Below are positions 8,113 to 16,276 of a stretch of DNA of 64,000 nt, piece after piece. The position numbers and the translations under genes are program-made. Origin of the DNA: Parabacteroides merdae ATCC 43184 (GTDB taxonomy: Bacteria; Bacteroidota; Bacteroidia; Bacteroidales; Tannerellaceae); assembly GCF_025151215.1 (NCBI RefSeq), contig NZ_CP102286.1, positions 3,658,001-3,722,000 of the forward strand. Reading direction: 5' to 3'. Position 1 is the stretch's first letter, and every line of letters begins with the position of its first letter. Under the pieces are notes generated by a model. That model made no database searches. It was given only the letters and a program-made list of their open reading frames with translations, and was not told where the DNA came from.

Positions 8113-9312
8113 ATGGATAGACAAGGGCAGGGGGCTTATATTCCGCAGGAGCTATTAAAAGAACTCAGTAAGGCGAGTAATCGCTTACTGATAGGTATAC
8201 CCTGTGAACGGGTGGAAGGAGAACGCCGTCTGGCTCTGACTCCCGAAGCGGTCGACATGCTGACCGACCGTGGGCATCGCGTTCTGGTGGAAGCCGGGGC
8301 AGGCCTGGGGATCAATTACTCCGATAACCATTATTCGGAAGCGGGAGCCGAGATTGTGGCGACTCCGGCCGAGGTGTATCAGGCGGACATCATCCTGAAA
8401 ATCCTGCCACCGCTGACTGCCGAGGTGATGATGATGAAGCCGCGTACTACGCTGTTTTCAACCGTCCAGTTTAATACCTTTTCGCATGAAGCCTTCGAAC
8501 TGATGATGGCTAAACGGATTACAGCTGTCGCCTATGAACTGTTGGCGGATGACAAACAGCGCTGTCCGGTCCTGAATGTGATCTCTGAGATAGAAGGAAC
8601 AGCCTCTATCACGATCGCTTCCGAGTTGTTGAGCAATACGCAGGGCGGAAAAGGGATCTTGTTAGGAGGCATACCGGGCGTTTCACCGACCGAGGTCGTG
8701 ATCATTGGAGCCGGTAATGCCGGGACTGTCGCCACCCGTGCCGCTATGGCACTGGGGGCTTCCGTGAAGGTGTTCGACGACGATATAAACAAGCTTCGGA
8801 CTATCCAGCAGGTATTGGGGCAAGGCTTGTTCACTTCCACTTTCCATCCGAATGTGCTGCAAAACGCTTTCCGTAGTGCCGACGTGGTGATCGGGGCGAT
8901 GCGTTACATCAATACGCGTCACCGGTATATCATCGCCGAAGATATGATCCGTATCATGAAGCGCGGTGCATTAGTTATTGACCTCAGGATCAATCAGGGA
9001 GGGTGTTTCGAGACGACCTGTTGCCTCTGTCCTTCCGATCCGGCTGTTTTCGAACAGTACGGCGTACTGCATTATTGCCGGCAGAACATCAGTAACCGTG
9101 TGGCGCGTACCACTTCGATGGCACTGAGCAATATCTTCGTCCCGATGCTTTTCCTGCTGGGCGATGCCGGTGCCGTGCAGGGGATGATCAAGAGCGACCC
9201 GGGATTCAAAAACGGAGTCTACATGTATTGCGGTAAGCCTGTTAACAGCTACGTTTCCAATCGATTCGGTTTATCATCGAATAATATCGATCTATACCTC
9301 TCTGCGTTTTAA
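8113..9312 (+). CDS. ald: Alanine dehydrogenase
   Basis: 399 residues of the AlaDH/PNT family: reversible NAD-dependent deamination of L-alanine to pyruvate and ammonia, cytosolic. The N-terminal half carries LIGIPCERVEGERRLALTPE with the substrate-binding Arg and Lys/Glu pattern and VLVEAGAGLGINYSD. The NAD-binding fold has VVIIGAGNAGTVATRAAMALGA (GxGxxG) at about residue 195. RINQGGCFETT corresponds to the family's C-terminal substrate-loop region. The N-terminus carries about 25 extra residues before the core and the C-terminus is long, as in Bacteroidetes homologues. Membrane-bound transhydrogenase is excluded by the lack of membrane spans. It lies next to korAB, which connects pyruvate and 2-oxoglutarate pools. 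Confidence 0.85.
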   Translation: MDRQGQGAYIPQELLKELSKASNRLLIGIPCERVEGERRLALTPEAVDMLTDRGHRVLVEAGAGLGINYSDNHYSEAGAEIVATPAEVYQADIILKILPPLTAEVMMMKPRTTLFSTVQFNTFSHEAFELMMAKRITAVAYELLADDKQRCPVLNVISEIEGTASITIASELLSNTQGGKGILLGGIPGVSPTEVVIIGAGNAGTVATRAAMALGASVKVFDDDINKLRTIQQVLGQGLFTSTFHPNVLQNAFRSADVVIGAMRYINTRHRYIIAEDMIRIMKRGALVIDLRINQGGCFETTCCLCPSDPAVFEQYGVLHYCRQNISNRVARTTSMALSNIFVPMLFLLGDAGAVQGMIKSDPGFKNGVYMYCGKPVNSYVSNRFGLSSNNIDLYLSAF

Positions 9313-9330
9313 CCCATAAAAGTTTTGAAC

Positions 9331-9357
9331 TCGCAAAGTTTATTCTTTACTTTGCGA
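9331..9357. repeat. Perfect 9-bp inverted repeat between ald and korA
   Basis: TCGCAAAGT and ACTTTGCGA flank a 9-base loop. The right arm overlaps TTACTTTG, a near-match to the -7 box, 45 bp before korA. It could be the ald terminator stem (there is no T run) or an operator covering the korA promoter. Confidence 0.45.
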
Positions 9358-9401
9358 TGATCTTAAATATCAACAAGCGATTAAGCTAATATAAGTATAT
9401 T

Positions 9402-11258
9402 ATGGCAGAACAGACAAAAGTAACAACTCTGGAAAAGGTTGTCATCCGTTTTTCGGGCGATTCCGGTGACGGTATGCAGCTGACCGGAACAATCTTTTCC
9501 AATCTGTCGGCTATTTTTGGGAATGAAATCTCTACATTCCCCGATTATCCGGCAGAAGTGCGTGCTCCTCAAGGAACACTTAGTGGTGTATCAGGTTTCC
9601 AGGTTCATCTGGGATCCCGTAAAATTTTTACTCCCGGCGATAAGGCGGACGTGCTGGTCGCAATGAATCCCGCTGCGCTGAAAGTGAATGTGAAAAACCT
9701 GAAACCCAATGCGATCGTTTTGATCGATACGGATTCGTTCCAGAAGAGTGACTTGGACAAGGCGCAATTCACGACAGACGATCCGTTCCAGGAATTAGGG
9801 CTTGGCGGCGTGCAGGTCGTGGCGGCTCCTATCTCGACAATGGTGAAAGACGGCCTGGCTGAATTCGGCTTGGATAACAAGTCTGCGCTCCGTTGTAAGA
9901 ATATGTTCGCACTGGGGTTGGTTTGTTGGCTGTTCGAACGTCCGCTGGATGAAGCGATGCACATGTTGCAGAACAAGTTCGCCAAAAAGCCGGCTATCGC
10001 ACAGGCCAATATCAAGGCGCTGACAGACGGTTACAACTACGGACACAATATCCATGCTTCAGTCTCCACTTACCGCATCGAAAGTAAGAAGGCTGCACCA
10101 GGTTTTTATACTGACGTGAACGGTAATAAGGCCACATCCTACGGGTTGATCGCTGCTGCGGAGAAGGCCGGCTTACGGTTGTTCCTCGGAAGCTACCCGA
10201 TCACTCCGGCCACCGATATCTTGCATGAGTTGTCAAAGCATAAGGAGCTTGGTGTCATCACTGTTCAGGCGGAAGATGAAATTGCCGGTATCTGTACTTC
10301 CATCGGAGCCAGCTTTGCCGGTTGCTTGGCTGCGACTTCCACATCCGGTCCCGGTCTGGCGTTGAAGAGCGAAGCGATCGGTTTGGCCGTGATCGCCGAA
10401 CTGCCGCTGGTTGTTATTGATGTGCAGCGTGGTGGTCCTTCTACGGGTATGCCGACCAAGAGCGAACAAACCGACTTGATGCAGGCGCTTTACGGACGTA
10501 ACGGTGAAAGTCCGGCTGTCGTGATTGCTGCTTCGACTCCGACAGACTGTTTCGATGCCGCTTACTGGGCAGGAAAGTTGGCCCTCGAACATATGACTCC
10601 TGTCATCCTGTTGACGGATGCCTTCATCGCCAACGGTTCTTCCGCATGGAAGCTGCCGAACTTGGCTGAATATCCGGAAATCAAACCGAATTATGTCTCC
10701 AACTACGATGCGAGTGAAAAAGTATGGAAAGCGTATCGCCGCGACAAGGAAAGCCTGGTTCGCTATTGGGCTATTCCGGGAACCGAGGGCTTTGCCCATC
10801 GTCTGGGCGGTCTTGAAAAAGACTATGAAACAAGTGCTATCTCGACAGACCCCGTCAACCACCAGAAGATGGTTACCACCCGCCAGGCCAAGATCGACAA
10901 GATTGCCGATTATATCCCCGAACTGGAAGTGATCGGAGACCCCGATGCAGACCTGCTGATCGTCGGATGGGGCGGAACATACGGACACCTCTACGAAGCA
11001 ATGGAAACTATGCAGGAGCAGGGAAAGAAGGTTGCTCTGGCTCACTTCAAGTTCATCAGTCCGCTGCCTAAGAACACGGCTGAAGTGCTGAGCAAATACA
11101 AGAAGGTGGTCGTTGCCGAACAGAACAACGGGCAGTTTGCCAACTACCTGCGTGGTAAAGTGACGGGATTCAATCCGTACCGTTTCAACCGCGTAAAGGG
11201 ACAACCTTTTGTCGTAGCGAGATTAGTTGAGGAATTCACGAAAATATTGGAGGCTTAA
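9402..11258 (+). CDS. korA: 2-oxoacid:ferredoxin oxidoreductase, fused gamma-alpha subunit (KorA type)
   Basis: 618 residues. Residues 1-200 are the gamma domain (VIRFSGDSGDGMQLTGTIF, FPDYPAEVRAPQGTLSGVSGFQVH), fused to the alpha domain that binds part of thiamine pyrophosphate and substrate (FLGSYPITPATDILHEL, QAEDEIAGICTSIGASFAG, TSGPGLALKSEAIGLAVIAE, DVQRGGPSTGMPTKSEQTD). With KorB it decarboxylates 2-oxoglutarate (or a related 2-oxoacid) to the acyl-CoA, reducing ferredoxin. It can run reductively in anaerobes. korB follows after 3 bp. No ferredoxin-domain subunit lies next to it, as in other two-subunit Bacteroidetes enzymes. Confidence 0.92.
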   Translation: MAEQTKVTTLEKVVIRFSGDSGDGMQLTGTIFSNLSAIFGNEISTFPDYPAEVRAPQGTLSGVSGFQVHLGSRKIFTPGDKADVLVAMNPAALKVNVKNLKPNAIVLIDTDSFQKSDLDKAQFTTDDPFQELGLGGVQVVAAPISTMVKDGLAEFGLDNKSALRCKNMFALGLVCWLFERPLDEAMHMLQNKFAKKPAIAQANIKALTDGYNYGHNIHASVSTYRIESKKAAPGFYTDVNGNKATSYGLIAAAEKAGLRLFLGSYPITPATDILHELSKHKELGVITVQAEDEIAGICTSIGASFAGCLAATSTSGPGLALKSEAIGLAVIAELPLVVIDVQRGGPSTGMPTKSEQTDLMQALYGRNGESPAVVIAASTPTDCFDAAYWAGKLALEHMTPVILLTDAFIANGSSAWKLPNLAEYPEIKPNYVSNYDASEKVWKAYRRDKESLVRYWAIPGTEGFAHRLGGLEKDYETSAISTDPVNHQKMVTTRQAKIDKIADYIPELEVIGDPDADLLIVGWGGTYGHLYEAMETMQEQGKKVALAHFKFISPLPKNTAEVLSKYKKVVVAEQNNGQFANYLRGKVTGFNPYRFNRVKGQPFVVARLVEEFTKILEA

Positions 11259-11261
11259 AAG

Positions 11262-12278
11262 ATGGCAACTGAAGAAGTAAAATTTCAACCGAAAGATTAT
11301 AAGAGCGATCAGTATGTACGCTGGTGTCCGGGTTGTGGAGACCATGCCGTGTTGAACTGCTTGCACAAAGCAATGGCCGAAGTAGGAGTGGCTCCTCATA
11401 ATATGGCTGTTATCTCTGGTATCGGATGTTCTTCCCGTTTACCTTATTACATGAACACATACGGTTTTCATACGATTCATGGTCGTGGTGCTGCTATCGC
11501 TACCGGCGTGAAGACGGCTCGTCCGGACTTGAGCGTCTGGTTGATTACTGGTGACGGCGACTGTCTGGCTATCGGCGGTAACCATTTTATCCATGCTGTC
11601 CGCCGCAACGTGGACCTGAATATCGTGTTGTTCAACAACAAGATATATGGTCTGACGAAGGGGCAGTATTCCCCGACTTCCGATCGTGGTTTCGTTTCCA
11701 AGAGCTCTCCTTACGGGACGGTCGAAGATCCGTTTATTCCGGCTGAACTGGCTTTGGGTGCCCGTGGTAATTTCTTTGCCCGTGTGATCGATGTGGATCT
11801 GAAGAATACGACCGAAGTGTTGGCTGCTTCTGCCCGCCATAAAGGTGCTTCCGTGACTGAAGTGCTGGTGAACTGTGTGATCTTTAACGACGGTATCCAT
11901 AAAAAGATTGTCGATAAGGAATTTCGTGCCGACCGTACGATTTTCTTGCGCCACGGCGAAAAGATGTTGTTCGGCAAAGACAATGAAAAGGGTATCGTGT
12001 TGGAAGGCCTGAAACTTAAAGCCGTAACGATCGGTCAGGATGGTTATACGCTGGATGATGTTTTGGTACATGATGCACATGAAAAGGATAACACCCTGCA
12101 CATGATGCTTGCCATGATGAGCGGGGATATGCCAGTCGCTCTCGGTGTGATCCGCGATGTGGATGCTCCGACCTACGACGAAGCCGTACACCAACAGATC
12201 GAAGAAGTCCAGGCCAAGAATCCGATCCGTAACCTGCAGGATTATCTGATGAGCGGAGAAATCTGGGAAGTAAAGTAA
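11262..12278 (+). CDS. korB: 2-oxoacid:ferredoxin oxidoreductase, beta subunit
   Basis: 338 residues. WCPGCGDHAVLNCL carries the cysteines of the [4Fe-4S] cluster, with another in GIGCSSRLPYY. The thiamine pyrophosphate motif is GDGDCLAIGGNHF through NIVLFNNKIYGLTKGQYSP (GDG...NN pattern). It pairs with KorA three bases upstream and forms the catalytic centre of the cytosolic enzyme. A strong hairpin follows 19 bp after the stop, which ends the operon. Confidence 0.93.
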   Translation: MATEEVKFQPKDYKSDQYVRWCPGCGDHAVLNCLHKAMAEVGVAPHNMAVISGIGCSSRLPYYMNTYGFHTIHGRGAAIATGVKTARPDLSVWLITGDGDCLAIGGNHFIHAVRRNVDLNIVLFNNKIYGLTKGQYSPTSDRGFVSKSSPYGTVEDPFIPAELALGARGNFFARVIDVDLKNTTEVLAASARHKGASVTEVLVNCVIFNDGIHKKIVDKEFRADRTIFLRHGEKMLFGKDNEKGIVLEGLKLKAVTIGQDGYTLDDVLVHDAHEKDNTLHMMLAMMSGDMPVALGVIRDVDAPTYDEAVHQQIEEVQAKNPIRNLQDYLMSGEIWEVK

Positions 12279-12297
12279 GGCGGTAAGCCGATCTGTG

Positions 12298-12352
12298 ATA
12301 AGAAAAGCTGTAAACCTTGAAAAAAGATGCAAGGGTTTACAGCTTTTCTTAT
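12298..12352. terminator. Strong hairpin terminator after korB
   Basis: ATAAGAAAAGCTGTAAACC pairs with GGTTTACAGCTTTTCTTAT; one unpaired G and a short A-rich loop interrupt the stem. Both flanks are A/T-rich, so it may work in both directions. It separates korB from the MNT/HEPN module. Confidence 0.75.
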
Positions 12353-12361
12353 TTATATTTC

Positions 12362-12369
12362 TATCTTTG
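12362..12369 (+). promoter_or_regulatory. -7 promoter box for the first MNT/HEPN pair
   Basis: TATCTTTG matches TAnnTTTG, directly after the korB terminator and 20 bp before the antitoxin ATG at 12390. The box supports 12390 as the start: the upstream in-frame ATG at 12327 lies inside the terminator loop. Confidence 0.55.
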
Positions 12370-12389
12370 TGAAACAAAAGGGTATAGCA

Positions 12390-12683
12390 ATGAAGACAAC
12401 AGCCGAAATCATAGAAATCCTGAGAGATTACAAAGCCCGTTCCGCCGAAAAATACGGAATCGAAACATTGGGCCTTTTCGGTAGCGTGGCTCGTGGTGAA
12501 CAGAATGAGAAGAGTGACATCGATGTTTTTATTAAGTTGAGAAAAACAAGTTATTACACATTGATGGATATAAAAGATGATTTAGAACAAGTTTTCAGGC
12601 AAAAAGTCGATTTAATAACTTTGCATGAAACAATGCGTGCTTTGTTTCGGCGTAAAATAGAACAGGATGCAATTTATCTTTAA
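12390..12683 (+). CDS. MNT-type nucleotidyltransferase antitoxin (MntA-like), copy 1
   Basis: 97 residues. The minimal nucleotidyltransferase motif GSX10DXD is complete (GSVARGEQNEKSDIDVF), with the third acidic residue in QKVDLITL. In characterised HEPN/MNT modules this protein neutralises the HEPN RNase by adding AMP to its RX4HXY tyrosine. It overlaps the HEPN reading frame by 17 bp, the usual arrangement. The partner gene has an in-frame stop, so this antitoxin may have no full-length toxin left to control. The paralogue at 29646 has the same length. Confidence 0.85.
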   Translation: MKTTAEIIEILRDYKARSAEKYGIETLGLFGSVARGEQNEKSDIDVFIKLRKTSYYTLMDIKDDLEQVFRQKVDLITLHETMRALFRRKIEQDAIYL

Positions 12684-13071
12684 GGATCAAATAACAGATA
12701 AGCTTCTTTTTGTTATACAAAGATTTGAATTGGCATTGAAACGAACTTCCGATGTTGCAGACTGCGATGATTTGCTTCGTACTCCGGAGGGTGTCGATTT
12801 ATTTGATGCAACTTGCGTGAGAATACAGACTATCGGTGAGACATTGAAACAAATAGATACTGAAACAAAGGAGAAGTTGCTAGTCTATTATCCGGGAATT
12901 CCCTGACGCAAGATTTTTGCCATGCGAAATATTATTTCTCATGAATATTTGTCTGTTGACCCGGAGATTATAACCGATATCGTTAAACATAATTTATCCC
13001 CTCTGCTTGTCGTTCTTTACCGCATCCAGGATGACTTAAATGCCGGGAAACATGATGCTATCTTTGGATAA
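12667..13071 (+). pseudogene. HEPN-domain RNase toxin (HepT-like), interrupted by an in-frame TGA
   Basis: The frame reads MQFIFKDQITDKLLF to YPGIP, stops at TGA 12904-12906, then continues in the same frame as RKIFAMRNIISHEYLSVDPEI to a TAA at 13069, 134 codons in all. The stop falls where the intact paralogue in this window has Trp (YPNICWTQI), so a TGG to TGA change is the simple reading. The catalytic and AMPylated motif RX4HXY (RNIISHEY) lies entirely after the stop, so the 79-residue product should lack RNase activity. An in-frame ATG at 12922 (MRNIISHEY) could in principle restart translation. Family assignment is firm; inactivity is inferred. Confidence 0.8.
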
Positions 13072-13191
13072 AAGTGTCTGATTTGTAAATTCTATGTTAC
13101 AAAATGGTAGGGTTGGGTGTTAACGGCATGGAAAAGAATAATTATTACTGAAAAATTTCCTTAATTCGATATGTACTATGAAAATTTGTAT

Positions 13192-13199
13192 TACTTTTG
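13192..13199 (+). promoter_or_regulatory. -7 promoter box for PEP carboxykinase
   Basis: TACTTTTG matches TAnnTTTG. It would give a leader of about 110 bases before the pckA start at 13317, long enough for post-transcriptional control. No clear -33 box. The rest of the 245-bp gap after the HEPN remnant shows nothing else I can support. Confidence 0.5.
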
Positions 13200-13316
13200 T
13201 ACCGCGATTAACAAGGCGAGGGAACAGCAAGTAAAAACAAAGATGATTTGCCTTGTGTTTTAACATTGAGTAGAGAGAAAAGTTATATAAAGTCAATCAA
13301 TTAAATTAATTTCAAG

Positions 13317-14924
13317 ATGGCTACATTAGATTTAAGCAAGTACGGAATTAAAGATGTGAAGGAAGTTCTTCATAATCCGTCTTACGATGTTCTGTTCGCA
13401 GAAGAAACAAAACCGGGTTTGGAAGGCTTTGAAAAAGGTCAGGTAACTGAACTGGGTGCTGTAAACGTGATGACTGGTGTTTACACAGGTCGTTCTCCTA
13501 AAGATAAATTTTTCGTAAAGAACGAAGCCAGCGAAAATTCAGTATGGTGGACTTCTGAAGAATATAAAAACGATAACAAGCCTTGTTCTGAAGAAGCTTG
13601 GGCTGATCTGAAAGCTAAAGCTGTAAAAGAATTGTCTGGCAAACGTCTGTTCGTTGTCGATACTTTCTGCGGTGCTAACGAAGCAACTCGTATGAAAGTT
13701 CGTTTCATCATGGAAGTAGCATGGCAGGCACACTTCGTAACTAACATGTTCATCCGCCCGACAGCAGAAGAGCTGGCTAACTACGGAGAACCTGATTTCG
13801 TATGTTTCAACGCTTCTAAAGCAAAAGTTGACAACTACAAAGAATTAGGCTTGAACTCTGAAACTGCTACAGTTTTCAACTTGAAGACGAAAGAACAGGT
13901 GATCCTGAACACTTGGTACGGTGGTGAAATGAAGAAGGGTATGTTCTCTATCATGAACTACATGAACCCGTTGCGTGGTATCGCTTCTATGCACTGCTCC
14001 GCTAATACGGATAAAGAAGGCAAGAGCTCTGCTATCTTCTTCGGTCTGTCTGGTACAGGTAAGACAACTTTGTCTACTGACCCGAAACGTCTGTTGATCG
14101 GTGATGACGAACACGGATGGGATAACGAAGGTGTATTCAACTATGAAGGTGGTTGCTACGCTAAGGTTATCAACCTGGATAAAGAAAGCGAACCGGATAT
14201 CTACAACGCTATCAAACGTGACGCTCTTCTTGAAAACGTTACAGTTGCAGCTGACGGTACAATCGACTTCGCTGATAAGAGTGTAACAGAAAACACACGT
14301 GTTTCTTACCCGATCTATCACATCGAAAACATCGTTAAGCCGGTTTCTAAAGGCCCGCACGCAAAGCAGGTTATCTTCCTGTCTGCCGATGCATTCGGCG
14401 TATTGCCTCCGGTATCTATCCTGAACCCGGAACAGACTCAGTATTACTTCCTGTCTGGTTTTACAGCTAAATTGGCTGGTACAGAACGTGGTATCACTGA
14501 ACCGACTCCGACATTCTCTGCTTGTTTCGGTGCTGCTTTCTTGTCACTGCACCCGACAAAATATGGCGAAGAATTGGTTAAGAAAATGGAAATGACCGGT
14601 GCTAAGGCTTATTTGGTCAACACAGGTTGGAACGGTACTGGCAAACGTATCTCTATCAAGGATACAAGAGGTATCATCGATGCTATCCTGGACGGTTCTA
14701 TCGACAAAGCTCCGACAAAGGTTATCCCGTACTTCGATTTCGTTGTACCGACAGAATTGCCGGGTGTTGATCCGAATATCCTGGATCCGCGCGATACTTA
14801 TGCTGACGCTGCACAGTGGGACGAAAAAGCAAAAGATCTGGCTGGCCGTTTCATTAAGAACTTCGCTAAGTTCACTGGCAACGAAGCTGGTAAGAAGCTG
14901 GTTGCTGCTGGTCCGAAATTGTAA
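13317..14924 (+). CDS. pckA: Phosphoenolpyruvate carboxykinase (ATP)
   Basis: 535 residues, the normal size. It interconverts oxaloacetate plus ATP with PEP, CO2 and ADP. In saccharolytic Bacteroidales it usually runs in the carboxylating direction toward succinate/propionate. The P-loop [11 protein letters not shown] is at about residue 241, followed by the metal-site motif [20 protein letters not shown] binds oxaloacetate and [13 protein letters not shown] follows. Codon use is markedly biased to a few codons (highly expressed gene style) compared with its neighbours. It is monocistronic, with a good terminator downstream. Confidence 0.96.
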   Translation: MATLDLSKYGIKDVKEVLHNPSYDVLFAEETKPGLEGFEKGQVTELGAVNVMTGVYTGRSPKDKFFVKNEASENSVWWTSEEYKNDNKPCSEEAWADLKAKAVKELSGKRLFVVDTFCGANEATRMKVRFIMEVAWQAHFVTNMFIRPTAEELANYGEPDFVCFNASKAKVDNYKELGLNSETATVFNLKTKEQVILNTWYGGEMKKGMFSIMNYMNPLRGIASMHCSANTDKEGKSSAIFFGLSGTGKTTLSTDPKRLLIGDDEHGWDNEGVFNYEGGCYAKVINLDKESEPDIYNAIKRDALLENVTVAADGTIDFADKSVTENTRVSYPIYHIENIVKPVSKGPHAKQVIFLSADAFGVLPPVSILNPEQTQYYFLSGFTAKLAGTERGITEPTPTFSACFGAAFLSLHPTKYGEELVKKMEMTGAKAYLVNTGWNGTGKRISIKDTRGIIDAILDGSIDKAPTKVIPYFDFVVPTELPGVDPNILDPRDTYADAAQWDEKAKDLAGRFIKNFAKFTGNEAGKKLVAAGPKL

Positions 14925-14945
14925 TAACATACATAATGACTCTAT

Positions 14946-14978
14946 AAAAGCGCAGGACTTCGGTTCTGCGCTTTTTTT
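14946..14978 (+). terminator. Rho-independent terminator of pckA
   Basis: AAAAGCGCAG pairs with CTGCGCTTTT around a loop containing TTCG, followed by a run of seven to eight Ts. Confidence 0.85.
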
Positions 14979-15077
14979 ATATATATACATTAATTTTATC
15001 ATAAATGTTAGGATATTTTAAAATCTATTCCTACCTTTACCCCAAATTATCTGTTAATGTGGGATGTGAGGTATAAC

Positions 15078-16184
15078 ATGATTAGACGTTTATTACTGGT
15101 CGTTGGGATTATCGTTTCTTTGTCATCGTGTGGCGGAGATATTGCTTACCGGATAGAAGGAAAACTAACCAATCTGGAGGATCAGACCTTATATGCCGTT
15201 TTCGAAAATGAAGATATAAAGGTTGTAGATACCGTAACTTGCGGGAAGCCGGGGGAATTTTTGATCGAAAAGAAACAGGGAGATTTCCGGGAAGTGACGA
15301 TTTTCTTTGCTGATAAAATGCATTGGGTTACGGCTTATCTGGAAAAGGGAGAGAAGGTGACGATCACCGGAGACGCTGATTATCCCGCCATGTTACGTGT
15401 CAAAGGAGGGCGGATCAATGACCGTCTTTCCGCGATAAGAAAAGAAATGGCTCCTTTATTGAAGGAGCAGGCCGACTTGATCCGTCAACTGAATAAGAAG
15501 AACAGGGAAAACCTCAACAGCTCGATCGAGGAAGCGGATATGGCTTCGCGCCTGGCGAATGTAAACCATCTGTTGAGCGAGGAAGCTGCTGCCGCCATCA
15601 AGAAATATCCGGATGAAGAAGCTTCCGTCGTATTGATACAGCATTATTTTAACCATCCTGACGATACCCGGCAAATGGACGAATTGCTGGCTGTGCTGAA
15701 TCCGAAACTGAACGACTTTTATCTGGTGCGGAAGTTGCAGGAATACAGCACGAGGGCAAAAAGGACTGCTTTAGGCGCCGAAGCACCCGGTTTCAATGTG
15801 AAGAATATTTACGGGACTCCTGTCAGTCTGGATTCTTTTCCGAAGAAATATTTACTGCTTGCGTTTACGGCTCCCTGGTGTGATATGTGCCAGACGGAAG
15901 ACCTCTATCTGGATGAAGTGGCAATGAAATATCCGAAAGAAAAGGTGGATATGTTGCTGGTCAGTCTGGATGACGATCAAGCCGAAGTGCGGAAAGTCCT
16001 TGCAAAGGATAGCATCGGCTGGAACTTGGTTACCGATTCCGCCGGACAGGCAGCCATGTTGGTTGATCTGTATAACGTAAGCGCCTTGCCCCGCTGTTTC
16101 CTGATCGATGAAGAAGGGAAGATCATCTTGAAAACGGACAATGGGGTCGAGATAAAGCAAACGTTGGAAAAGCTGATGGAGTAG
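15078..16184 (+). CDS. Thioredoxin-like lipoprotein with DUF4369-type N-terminal domain (TlpA/ResA-like)
   Basis: The frame opens at 15057, but the ATG at 15078 gives a clean lipoprotein signal (MIRRLLLVVGIIVSLSSC). Residues about 25-110 fit the N-terminal DUF4369 domain common in Bacteroidetes thiol proteins. A charged helical stretch (about 115-200) follows. The C-terminal thioredoxin fold is GAEAPGFNVKNIYGTPV with the redox site APWCDMCQTE and cis-Pro region ALPRCFLIDEEGKI. It is probably anchored in the periplasm or outer membrane and reduces or isomerises disulfides; the client is unknown. A near -7 box (TACCTTTA) lies at 15032. A heptad-repeat element follows its stop. Confidence 0.8.
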   Translation: MIRRLLLVVGIIVSLSSCGGDIAYRIEGKLTNLEDQTLYAVFENEDIKVVDTVTCGKPGEFLIEKKQGDFREVTIFFADKMHWVTAYLEKGEKVTITGDADYPAMLRVKGGRINDRLSAIRKEMAPLLKEQADLIRQLNKKNRENLNSSIEEADMASRLANVNHLLSEEAAAAIKKYPDEEASVVLIQHYFNHPDDTRQMDELLAVLNPKLNDFYLVRKLQEYSTRAKRTALGAEAPGFNVKNIYGTPVSLDSFPKKYLLLAFTAPWCDMCQTEDLYLDEVAMKYPKEKVDMLLVSLDDDQAEVRKVLAKDSIGWNLVTDSAGQAAMLVDLYNVSALPRCFLIDEEGKIILKTDNGVEIKQTLEKLME

Positions 16185-16186
16185 GA

Positions 16187-16269
16187 ATTTATGATTTATG
16201 CAATGTTGCTATCCATAAATCATAAATCCGGCCTCATAAATCCAGACCCATAAATTTAAATCATAAATC
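16187..16269. repeat. Intergenic inverted repeat built from ATAAATC heptads
   Basis: GATTTATG at 16193-16200 pairs with CATAAATCATAAATC starting at 16214, and CATAAATC-type heptads recur three more times up to 16269. The element fills the whole gap between the lipoprotein stop and the yifB start. Its plan (heptads in both orientations with a central loop) is like the element at 8031-8104, with a different heptad. Confidence 0.65.
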
Positions 16270-16276
16270 TTTAACT

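Noticed and set aside
10233..11204. Long antisense open frame opposite korA (about 323 codons)
   Set aside because: A shadow of the GC-rich, codon-biased korA gene; no recognisable protein features. The same applies to the antisense frame at 11439-12377.
12904..12906. TGA as recoded Trp or selenocysteine
   Set aside because: Other genes in the window use TGA as a normal stop (for example metY at 40896-40898) and no SECIS-like element was evident. A point mutation is simpler.
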